Positions 7,260 through 14,601 of a stretch of DNA of 64,000 nucleotides are shown piece by piece; the first letter of the stretch is position 1; each line of letters opens with the position of its first letter. Made by a program: the position numbers and the translations under genes. Source of the DNA: RYN-230 sp963782185. Its GTDB lineage: Bacteria; Actinomycetota; Actinomycetes; Streptosporangiales; Streptosporangiaceae. The stretch is from the NCBI GenBank assembly GCA_963782185.1, contig CAWAJB010000034.1, positions 1 through 64,000 on the forward strand, written 5' to 3'. Below the pieces are notes generated by a model. The model was given only the letters and a program-made list of their open reading frames with translations, did not search any database and had not been told where the DNA came from.

Positions 7260-8794
7260 CAGATGCTCCTCACCGGGTGAGCAGGCCGGTGAGCTGGACC
7301 GCGGGCGTCATCGGAGGTTCCTCGTGGATTGCCTGATGCCCGGCGCGGCATGAGCTCCTGCCCGGGACGTTCGAGGTCGGTGAGCGGGATCGTGTCGGCG
7401 TGGAAGAACATCGACAGGACCCAGTCGGCCAGGATGCGGGCCTTGTGGTTCAGCGTCGGCAGCCAGGCGAGGTGGTATCCGCGGGCGATGAGCCAGGCCA
7501 GGAAGCCATGCAGCTGGAGCCGGCTTACCTGGGTGACGCCTTGATGGTGGCCGAGCGTGGCCACCGAGCCCAGGTACCGGTGACGGTAGGGCCGCGGCGG
7601 CTGGCCGCGCAGTCCGGCGACGATGTTGCGGGCGAGCGTCTTGCCCTGCCTGGCGGCGTGCTGGGCGTTGGGCCCGCAGATCGTCCCGGGCCGGGTCAGG
7701 TCCGGGACCGCGGCGCCGTCGCCGGCCGCGTAGGCGTCCGGGACCCCGATGACCGACAGGTGCTCGGTGACGCGGACCCGGCCAGCCTGGTCCAGCGGCA
7801 GGTCGCTGGCGCTGGCCAGCGGGTTCGCGGTCCCCCCGACGGTCCACACCAAGGTGCCCGCGTCCAGGTCCGTGCCGTCATCCAGGACGATGTGCCCGCC
7901 CTCGGCGGAGACCAGCTGCGTGCCGAGGCGGACCTGGATGCCCCGGCGGCACAAGGTACGGATCGTCCACTGGCCCAGCGCCAGGTCCAGGTCGGGCAGG
8001 ATCCGGGAGGTTGCCTCCACCAGCACCCACCGCATCTGGCGTGGTGACAGCGAAGGGTAATACCTGCCCGCGCGCTCAGCCATGGCCTGCAGCTCGGCGG
8101 CCGCCTCAACCCCGGCGAACCCGCCGCCGACGACCACGAACGTCAGCGCCCGCCGCCGCTCCTGCGGGTCCTGGACCGACGCGGCGTTGTCGAGCTGGGC
8201 CAGCACGTGGTTGCGCAGGTGTATCGCCTCGGCCAGGGTCTTGAAGCCAACCGCGTTCCCGGCCAGGCCCGGGATGGGCAGCGTCCTGGACACCGAACCC
8301 GCGGCCAGCACCAAGATGTCGTAGCTCAGCGAGTATGCGGTGCCGTCCTGCGGCTGGAAGTCGGCCCGCCTGGCAGCATGGTCGATGCGGGTGATCCGGC
8401 CGCTGAGCAGCTCGGTGCCGGGCAGCACCCGCCGCAGCGACGTGACAGCGTGCCGCGGCTCGATGGTGCCGGCCGCCGCCTCGGCCAGGAACGGCTGGAA
8501 GGTCATGAAGCCACGCGGATCCACGAGCGTGACGGCCGCTTCGCCGCGCCGGAGCTGGCGGCGCAGATGCCGGGCGGTATACATCCCGACAAATCCGCCG
8601 CCCACAATGAGGATGCGCGGCGGCCCGCCGCTGGCGGCGAGCTTTGCGCCTTCGTCACCGGGGGATCCCCCCAGCACGGCGCGCGCGAGCGCCTTGGCCC
8701 GGACGATGTCGGGGTCTCGCGGGTCGGGCGGAAGGGCCTCACGCCCGGGGCGCTCACGCCGGGCCTTTGGCCTGTGCGTACGGATGCGTTTCAC
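7259..8794 (-). CDS. ndh: type II NADH:quinone oxidoreductase (NDH-2)
   Basis: A 511-residue membrane-associated flavoprotein that passes electrons from NADH to menaquinone without pumping protons. Two Rossmann loops are clear: ILIVGGGFVGMYTARHL (FAD, near residue 58) and FVVVGGGFAGVEAAAEL (NADH). The C-terminal AYAAGDGAAVPD and the amphipathic tail near LNHKARILADWVLSMFF fit NDH-2. I choose GTG 8794, 6 bases after AGGAG; ATG 8800 abuts that site. The frame is open further upstream (to about 9787) but runs through the promoter module and cannot be the N-terminus. It is followed by the coupled cytochrome b-like gene. Expression comes from composite element copy C. Confidence 0.88.
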   Translation of the reverse strand: MKRIRTHRPKARRERPGREALPPDPRDPDIVRAKALARAVLGGSPGDEGAKLAASGGPPRILIVGGGFVGMYTARHLRRQLRRGEAAVTLVDPRGFMTFQPFLAEAAAGTIEPRHAVTSLRRVLPGTELLSGRITRIDHAARRADFQPQDGTAYSLSYDILVLAAGSVSRTLPIPGLAGNAVGFKTLAEAIHLRNHVLAQLDNAASVQDPQERRRALTFVVVGGGFAGVEAAAELQAMAERAGRYYPSLSPRQMRWVLVEATSRILPDLDLALGQWTIRTLCRRGIQVRLGTQLVSAEGGHIVLDDGTDLDAGTLVWTVGGTANPLASASDLPLDQAGRVRVTEHLSVIGVPDAYAAGDGAAVPDLTRPGTICGPNAQHAARQGKTLARNIVAGLRGQPPRPYRHRYLGSVATLGHHQGVTQVSRLQLHGFLAWLIARGYHLAWLPTLNHKARILADWVLSMFFHADTIPLTDLERPGQELMPRRASGNPRGTSDDARGPAHRPAHPVRSI

Positions 8795-8872
8795 TGTCAT
8801 CTCCTCGGCCAGTCGCCATGTCCGGCCCGGTAGCAGGGAAGGGGCCGCCGCGTTCGCGGGCCGTTCTCGAGG

Positions 8873-8962
8873 ACGGTAGGAGCCGGCGCCGCCGTGGGGC
8901 GTCACCCGAAGGTGTGCATGCGGGTGGAATCTTCGGCGGCCGGCCCCGGGCACGACGGTGCC
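8873..8962 (-). promoter_or_regulatory. composite upstream element, copy C (ndh operon)
   Basis: Reading toward ndh on the minus strand: dyad GGCAC-N4-GTGCC (8949-8962), AAGATTCCACC (8923-8933), GTGACG (8900-8905) and TACCGT (8873-8878). AAGATT to GTGACG is again 28 bases. The TANCGT box is about 75 bases before the ndh start. It faces away from copy D in the gap 8801-9355, which otherwise holds only GC-rich sequence without a supported gene. Confidence 0.68.
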
Positions 8963-9192
8963 GCCGGGCTGGCCGGAGGCACGGCCGTGCTGCCCGCGGA
9001 TGCCGGGGCAGGGAATCAGGCCGGGCTGGCGGGTGCGGGTGACGGCCTCGGTTCGGCCAGGCCCCGCGCCGCCGCGGCGGCCGCGCCGAGCCCTGCCGGG
9101 AGCCACGCCAGCTGACGCGCCTCGCCTGAGGGCGTCGCCCGGCCACGCCAGGCCGGATGATCCCCTCGCAGGTATCTGCAGCCGATCCCGGC

Positions 9193-9283
9193 GGCACTGC
9201 CGTGCCCACCGGCCGGCTGCGAAAGATTCCACCGGCAAGGGCACCTTCGGGTGACGCCCGCGGCGGGCGCCGGTTCGTACCGT
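9193..9283 (+). promoter_or_regulatory. composite upstream element, copy D (DUF5999 gene)
   Basis: Plus-strand order: dyad GGCAC-TGCC-GTGCC (9193-9206), AAGATTCCACC (9223-9233), GTGACG (9251-9256) and TACCGT (9278-9283). The extended match to copies A and C includes the bases between the boxes (GGGCACNTTCGGGTGACGCC). It lies about 75 bases upstream of the ATG at 9356. Of the four copies, C and D are most alike. Confidence 0.68.
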
Positions 9284-9355
9284 CTTTGCAGGACCAGCCA
9301 AGACGACCGGGTCCGCAAGACCAGGTACATCCGCAGCCCAGACCAGAGGTGCGCA

Positions 9356-9559
9356 ATGTGTCGACACCGCCCCCCGTGCCCGCCGGCTGACCGCCCGGAC
9401 CGCGACGCCGCCCACACAGTCGTCATCCACCCTGAGCAGGGGTGGAGCCTGCTGTGCAACGGCGTGATCGTGTTCGACGACATGGGCGAGATCCTGCCTG
9501 GCGGCCGGGTCGTTCCCCCGCGTCACCCGACCCACCTCCGGCTGGCCATCGTGGCGTAG
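9356..9559 (+). CDS. DUF5999 family small protein
   Basis: A 67-residue protein starting MCRHRPPCPPADRPDRDAAH and containing VVIHPEQGWSLLCNGVIVFDDMGEILPGGRVV. This matches the short actinobacterial family DUF5999, whose members share the MCxHxPPCP start and the HPEQGWSLLCNGVxxFxDTGxLLPDGR core. The three Cys/His positions at the N-terminus could bind metal; no function is established. The ATG 9356 follows AGAGGT. A stem-loop begins within the TAG stop codon. The gene shares its upstream element with ndh, the MFS gene and the 78-aa pair, which suggests a role in the same stress or redox response. Confidence 0.8.
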   Translation: MCRHRPPCPPADRPDRDAAHTVVIHPEQGWSLLCNGVIVFDDMGEILPGGRVVPPRHPTHLRLAIVA

Positions 9560-9595
9560 CCACCTGGCAGGCCTCATCGAGGCCTGCCAGGTGGC
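9559..9595 (+). terminator. perfect 17-bp stem-loop after the DUF5999 gene
   Basis: GCCACCTGGCAGGCCTC (9559-9575) pairs perfectly with 9579-9595 across the loop ATC. There is no T-run, as is usual for actinomycete I-shaped terminators. The first arm begins at the last base of the stop codon. Confidence 0.75.
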
Positions 9596-9652
9596 CTCCC
9601 CCGCCACATGACCGGCGGCAAACCCGGATCCTGACGGTCGCGGCGCTGGCCT

Positions 9653-9683
9653 GCATGAACCGGTTTGGCCCGCATGAACCGGT
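9653..9683. repeat. two direct 12-bp repeats upstream of the LuxR gene
   Basis: GCATGAACCGGT occurs at 9653-9664 and 9672-9683, 19 bases apart, about two helical turns. Such spacing is seen for tandem activator sites. They lie about 180 bases before the regulator start. The rest of the gap 9596-9865 shows no gene; a TAGACT at about 9804 could be a -10 box. Confidence 0.35.
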
Positions 9684-9865
9684 AGTGGCCGCAGTCGAGC
9701 GCCGGGACCGGAACTGCCCCACCCTCGCATCCAGGTTCTTGGACAGCTCCGTGACCTGGCTCTGGGAGAGCGCGGTGGGCGCCGCATCCGGGGTGGCGGT
9801 CGTTAGACTGACTGGGCCAGCAGCGACGCTGGTCATTGCTGGATGCGCTGAGCGGTAGGTCGCCG

Positions 9866-12646
9866 ATGGCTGAGCTATCAGCGGTGGCCCAGTCTGGGGT
9901 TGCTGCTGCAGAGCGGGATGTGCTGCTGGCCACCAAGCTGCACGTGCCCCGCCAGCAGCCGGGCGTTGTGGCGCGCCCGCGGCTGGTGCAAGCGCTCGAT
10001 GAGGGGCTGGCCCGGCAGCTGATCCTGGTGTGCGCCCCGGCCGGGTTCGGCAAGACGGCGCTGCTGGCCGGCTGGGCCCGGCGGGATGACCGGCCGGTGG
10101 CCTGGCTGTCGCTGGACGCTGGCGACAATGACCCGGCACGGTTTTGGCGGCACGCGGTGGCGGCGCTGGACCGGGCGCGGCCGGGTATCGGCGAGCGGGT
10201 GGGCGCGCTGATGGGCTCTCCGGCACCAGCATCGTTCGAGGGGCTGGTGACGGCGCTGATCAACGAGCTGGCCGCCCAGCCCGGCCAAGATGAGCTGCTG
10301 CTGGTTCTCGACGACTATCACCTGATCGACGCCCCGCAGGTGCACGAGCCGCTCTTGTTCCTGCTCGAGCACGTGCCCCCGGGCGTGCACCTGGTGCTGG
10401 CCAGCCGGTCCGATCCGCCGCTGCCGCTGGCACGGCTGCGGGCGGCCGGGCAGCTTGCCGAGCTGCGCGGCGGCGATCTGCGATTTACCGCTGAGGAGGC
10501 GGCCGCGTTGCTGCGGGAATCGGCTGGCGATGCCCTGCCGGCCGAGGCGGTGGTGGCGCTGGCGGCCCGCACCGAAGGGTGGGCGGCCGGGCTGCATCTG
10601 GCCGGGCTATCGCTGCGCGGACGCCCCGACGTGGCCGGGTTCGTGGCGGCCTTCAGCGGCACCTACCGCTACGTCCTGGACTACCTGACCGACGAGGTGC
10701 TCGAGGGCCAGACCGGCCAGGTACGCGAGTTCTTGCTGGAGACCTCGGTGCTGGACCGGCTATCGGGCGGGCTGTGCGATGCGGTCACCGGGCGCACCGG
10801 TGGCCAGGCGATGCTGGAGCGGGTGGAGCGGGCGAACCTGTTCCTGGTGCCGCTGGATGAGGTGCGCGGCTGGTGGCGTTACCACCACCTGTTCGCCGAC
10901 CTGCTCCGCGCCCGCCTGCAGCAGCAACAGCCCGGCCGGGTGGCGGGCCTGCACCAGAACGCCGCAGCGTGGTATGAGGAGCATGGGCTGGCCGATGACG
11001 CGGTCCGGCACGCGCTGGCCGCAGGGGACGCGAGCTGGGCCGCCCGGCTGATCGAGCGGCATTTCGACGAGATCTTCTGGCCGGGTGAGCGGGCGACGGT
11101 GGAGCGTTGGCTTTCGGCGCTCCCGGCCGGGCTGGCCCGCTCACGGCCGCGGCTGTGCCTGCTGCGGTCAGTCCTCGCGCTCGCGGGCGGTGACATAGAA
11201 GAGGCCGGGCCGCTGCTGGATGCCGCCGAGCGCGCGGTCACGGATGCTGCCGAGGAGCCGTTTGAGCCGTCGGCCGGCCAGGCCGCCAGCCTGCTGGTGA
11301 ACGTTCCCGCGGCGATCGCGCTCGGGCGTGCCTCCCTGGCGCATCTGCGCGGCGACGCCGACGGCACGGCCGCGTTCGCGTCCCAGTGCCTGGCCAAGAC
11401 CAGTGAGGGTGAGTCGATGCTGGACTCGACCTCGACGTGGCTGCTGGCCGTGGCCGAGTGGCTGCGCGGCCGGGCCACGGACGCCGAGCGCGCCTTTGCT
11501 GCCAGCATCACCAGATGGCGGGCGGCGGGCGAGCGCTACTCGGCCGCCTACGGTTGCCATCACCTGGGCCAGGTGCACCGGGCCCAGGGCCGTCTCGATG
11601 CGGCGCTCGGTACCTACCAGCAGGCACTGGAGATCACCGCGGCGCCAGGCCGGCCGGCTATGCCTGCAGCCGGTATCGCCTTCGTCGGCATGGGAGAAGT
11701 GGCCTACCAGCGGAATGATCTCGAGTCTGCGGTGCGCCAGGTATCCGAGGGCATTGAGCGATGCCGGCATCTCACCTACACCCAGCCGCTGGCGACCGGC
11801 CTGGCCGCCCTGGCATGGATCCGGCAGGCCCAGGGGGACCACGCTGGTGCGCTGGAGGCGATGGGCGAGGCCGGGCGGGTGGCGCCAGGCCCCGCTGTGG
11901 CCGGCCTGCTCAACCCCGTCCCGGCGCAGCGGGCGCGGCTGCTGCTGGCCCAGGGCGAGGTCACGGCGGTCGCCCGCTGGGCAGAAGAACGCAGTCTCGG
12001 CCCGGATGATGACCCGGCCTACCCGCGGGAGCCGGAGTATCTCGTGCTGGCCCGGGTTTTGCTCGCCCAGGACTGCCCCGCCCGGGCGCTCGCGCTGCTG
12101 GGGCGGCTGCACACGGCCGCGGCCGCCCAGAATCGGGCGGGCAGCATCATTGAGATCCAGGCGCTGCAGGCGCTCGCGCTGGCGGCCGCGGGCGACGGCA
12201 ACGCCGCAGTGGGCACTCTGGCCCAGGCGCTCATGCTCGGCTGCCCGCAGGGCTATGTCCGGGTGTTCGCCGACGAGGGCGCGCCGATGTCCGCACTGCT
12301 CAGCCGGCTGGTCGCGGCACAGAAGACAGACAACGATGCTGCCGGCGCGGTGCCGCTTGGCTGCCTGGCCCGGCTGCTGCGGGCGTTCGGCGAACCGCCC
12401 GCCGCGGCGGGCGCCCGGCAACACGCCGCCGCAGCGGTGCCGGGCCTGGTGGAGCACCTGACCGCCCGCGAGCTGGAGATCCTGGCGCTGCTGGCCGCGG
12501 GCACACCGAACCCGCGGATCGCCGAGCAGCTGGTGGTCAGCCTCGACACCGTGAAGAAGCACGTCAGCCACCTCCTGGGCAAGCTGGGTGCGGCCAACCG
12601 CACCGAGGCTGTCACCAGGGCACGCGAGCTCGGCCTGATCCCCTAG
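9866..12646 (+). CDS. large ATP-binding LuxR-family regulator (MalT-like)
   Basis: A 926-residue STAND-type transcription activator. Residues 1-25 are leader and TKLHVPRQQPGVVARPRL is the usual family start. Walker A CAPAGFGKTALL lies near residue 58, and Walker B LLLVLDDYHLID near 150. A winged-helix and TPR-like helical sensor region fills 340-830. A C-terminal LuxR HTH follows: LTARELEILALLAAGTPNPRIAEQL and TVKKHVSHLLGKLGAANRTEA. Such proteins bind a small inducer and ATP, then activate nearby operons. The target is not evident. ATG 9866 is preferred; TTG 9836 in the same frame is possible. It is not in an operon. Confidence 0.88.
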   Translation: MAELSAVAQSGVAAAERDVLLATKLHVPRQQPGVVARPRLVQALDEGLARQLILVCAPAGFGKTALLAGWARRDDRPVAWLSLDAGDNDPARFWRHAVAALDRARPGIGERVGALMGSPAPASFEGLVTALINELAAQPGQDELLLVLDDYHLIDAPQVHEPLLFLLEHVPPGVHLVLASRSDPPLPLARLRAAGQLAELRGGDLRFTAEEAAALLRESAGDALPAEAVVALAARTEGWAAGLHLAGLSLRGRPDVAGFVAAFSGTYRYVLDYLTDEVLEGQTGQVREFLLETSVLDRLSGGLCDAVTGRTGGQAMLERVERANLFLVPLDEVRGWWRYHHLFADLLRARLQQQQPGRVAGLHQNAAAWYEEHGLADDAVRHALAAGDASWAARLIERHFDEIFWPGERATVERWLSALPAGLARSRPRLCLLRSVLALAGGDIEEAGPLLDAAERAVTDAAEEPFEPSAGQAASLLVNVPAAIALGRASLAHLRGDADGTAAFASQCLAKTSEGESMLDSTSTWLLAVAEWLRGRATDAERAFAASITRWRAAGERYSAAYGCHHLGQVHRAQGRLDAALGTYQQALEITAAPGRPAMPAAGIAFVGMGEVAYQRNDLESAVRQVSEGIERCRHLTYTQPLATGLAALAWIRQAQGDHAGALEAMGEAGRVAPGPAVAGLLNPVPAQRARLLLAQGEVTAVARWAEERSLGPDDDPAYPREPEYLVLARVLLAQDCPARALALLGRLHTAAAAQNRAGSIIEIQALQALALAAAGDGNAAVGTLAQALMLGCPQGYVRVFADEGAPMSALLSRLVAAQKTDNDAAGAVPLGCLARLLRAFGEPPAAAGARQHAAAAVPGLVEHLTARELEILALLAAGTPNPRIAEQLVVSLDTVKKHVSHLLGKLGAANRTEAVTRARELGLIP

Positions 12647-13024
12647 TGCCGCGCGTCAATAGCCGGTTTCAAGTGCACCGACATCGTCACGGACAGCTTC
12701 CGGACCAAACACCTGACTCAGGCCGGTAGCTACCATGCAGCGGCCTGCTCCCCCGCGGCCTGCTCCCCCGCGGCCTGCACACCTGGCTGGGCTGCCCAGC
12801 CGGCACGCGTGACCCTGCCGGGATCCTGCGCGAAGTCCCCGCGGCGTACCCGGGGCGGCGATGCGGCCCTCCTCGGCGAGGGTGGTTGGCAGGGGCCGGC
12901 CTCGCTCCGCGCCTCTTGCTGTTATCAGCATCTGATCCGGCCGCACGAGTAATGGCGGATCGGAACCGGGGCCATGATGTGGTCTCGCAGGTAGTACGTC
13001 AATCAAGTCCGGAGGGCTGTGCGC
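12647..13024. other. 378-bp gap with a 15-bp tandem repeat
   Basis: No convincing gene. The 15-bp unit GCGGCCTGCTCCCCC is repeated at 12740-12754 and 12755-12769 with a partial third copy. A ribosome binding site GGAGGG at 13011-13016 serves the truncated gene that follows. Confidence 0.5.
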
Positions 13025-13170
13025 GTGACGTTCACGAGTGACGACCGATTTGCTATCGCTGACCTCATCTCCATGCACGGTCACCTCTTCGACGAAGGCG
13101 AACTCGATCGCCTGGACGAGCTGTTCACGCCGCAGGTCGTCTACGACGTCAGCGACTTCGGCCAGGACGC
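13025..13170 (+). pseudogene. truncated SnoaL/NTF2-like protein, N-terminal fragment
   Basis: From GTG 13025, 8 bases after GGAGGG, the sequence reads MTFTSDDRFAIADLISMHG, then HLFDEGELDRLDELFTPQVVYDVSDFG. This is the normal N-terminal helix pair and first strand of SnoaL-like NTF2-fold enzymes or binding proteins, usually about 130-150 residues long. After about 47 residues the similarity stops and the frame runs into unrelated DNA up to 13324. The functional start signals remain, so a short peptide may still be made, but the fold is not complete. Next to it lie two more gene fragments. Confidence 0.6.
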
Positions 13171-13385
13171 GCGGAGCTGGGGCTCCACAGTCCGCAGATC
13201 GTGCAGGATGCGCTCACGCTCAGCGGGATCCTTGCCGAAAGGGCTGGTGACCCGCGTCGCGAGGCGGTCCAGCAGCATCCCGGCCGGCAGGCTCAGCAGG
13301 ACGACCGCATCGAACCGGTCATAGAACCGCCCCTGGTTTGACACGCAGCCGGAGACGAACAGGCTGCCAGGGCCATCCTCCGCCA
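13150..13385 (-). pseudogene. internal fragment of a P-loop kinase-like (AAA) protein
   Basis: The minus strand reads GPGSLFVSGCVSNQGRFYD, RFDAVVLLSLPAGMLLDRLATR and TSPFGKDPAERERILHDL, followed by RTVEPQLRA. This is the middle-to-late part of a widespread actinobacterial P-loop protein (shikimate-kinase-like or AAA_18 type) of about 180 residues. The N-terminal Walker A part is missing, and the C-terminus after VEPQLRA is replaced by antisense of the SnoaL fragment. It has no start codon context of its own. It looks like a piece captured in a rearrangement. Confidence 0.55.
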
Positions 13386-13389
13386 GCAG

Positions 13390-14408
13390 GGCCGACCCCG
13401 GACAGCCTGCACGCCGCCTACTACGCCCAGCGGGCCTCGGCCGGCCTGATCATCACCGAAGGCGCCTGGGTGAGCCGGCGGGCGATCGGCTTCGCCGGCG
13501 TGCCGGGCATGTACAGCGCGGCCCAGGTCACCGCGTGGCGCCGGGTCACCAGCGTCGTGCACGCCCTGGGCGGCCGGATCGTGCTGCAGCTCTGGCACGC
13601 GGGCGCCCACTCACATCCCGATCACCACGGGGGCGCGCGGCCCGCCGGGCCCTCGGCGGTCAACCCGGGCGAGGTCTCTCCCACCCCCGCCGGGCGCAAG
13701 CAGACCGTCACTCCCCGGGAAATGACGCCCGCCGACATCGACGCCGCGATATCAGATTACGGTTCTGCCGCCGCGCAGGCCCGCGCCGCCGGATTCGACG
13801 GCGTGGAAATCGCCGCCAACGGCACGTACCTGATCCCCCAGTTCCTCAACCGGCGGCTGAACCGCCGGACCGACGGGTACGGCGCGGACCGCCACCGCCT
13901 GCTGCTGGAGATCGCCGGTGCGGTGGCCGCCGCCTGGGACCGGCGGCGGGTCGGCGTGCGGCTGTCGCCGTACTGGGCCGCCGCCGACCGCTCCTCCGCG
14001 AGCCGCCCGGACCGCGGATATCCCTACACCGCTGACGAGCGGACCCTGGCCGGCTATGACGCGCTCGTGGCCGAGCTGAGCGAACTCCAGGTGGCCTACC
14101 TTCACCTGCGCGGCCGCGCCCCGGCGGCCCCGGGCGCGGCTCCCGGCTTCGACGCGATCGCCCGCTACCGCAAGCTGTTCGGGGGCCCGCTGATCGCCAA
14201 CCACGGATTCGGCTGGGCCACCGGCAACGCGATCGTGGCGGCGGGCCTCGCCGACGCCGTGTCCTTCGGGCGGTTGTTCATCGCCAACCCCGATCTCGTC
14301 AGCCGGTTCGCGCTGGGCCACGAGCTGGCGGCCAGTGACCGCAGCACCCACTACCGCGGCGGGGCCCGCGGCTACACGGACTACCCGATCTGGGCGGCGC
14401 CTGGATGA
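13390..14408 (+). pseudogene. old yellow enzyme (NADH:flavin oxidoreductase), 5'-truncated
   Basis: Similarity begins abruptly at about 13390 with GPTPDSLHAAYYAQRASAGL, which corresponds to residue 35-40 of family members; the first strand with the FMN-contacting PMT motif is absent. The rest of the TIM barrel follows to the C-terminus: QLWHAGAHSHP, FLNRRLNRRTDGYG, FGRLFIANPDLVSRF. The usual substrate-binding motif HxAN (EIHGANGYL) reads EIAANGTYL, so the His is lost. A TTG at 13338 would give an in-frame extension that happens to read TRSRR, but that DNA belongs to the antisense kinase fragment. The gene is very probably inactive. Confidence 0.65.
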
Positions 14409-14601
14409 TCAGTGAAAGGACCGGCTGCGCAAATCGTGCGGGCCACGGCGGTGACGCCCCGCCGGTGGCCGTTATTGAAGTAGCCCGGGTCCGCGCCGGT
14501 CCGGTATCGTGGCCTGCGATATGAGCATCTGACACCTCCACGCCCGCGACCGTGGCCGAGCCCGGCGGGTCCGACCGGAAACTTCTCGCCGGTGGTGTCG
14601 C

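Noticed and set aside
7259..9787. A continuous 842-codon frame over ndh and its upstream region
   Set aside because: The first 330 codons cross two promoter modules and the antisense of the DUF5999 gene; NDH-2 similarity and ribosome site support a start at 8794 or 8800.
13338..13390. TTG start giving TRSRR, which resembles the old yellow enzyme motif MTRSR
   Set aside because: The DNA is antisense of the P-loop kinase fragment and the following residues do not match the family until GPTPDSLHAAYY, so the match is chance.
14521..14532. Minute reading frame ATG-AGC-ATC-TGA before the ABC-F gene as a drug-sensing leader peptide
   Set aside because: No ribosome binding site and no pair of alternative stem-loops could be seen, so attenuation is not supported.
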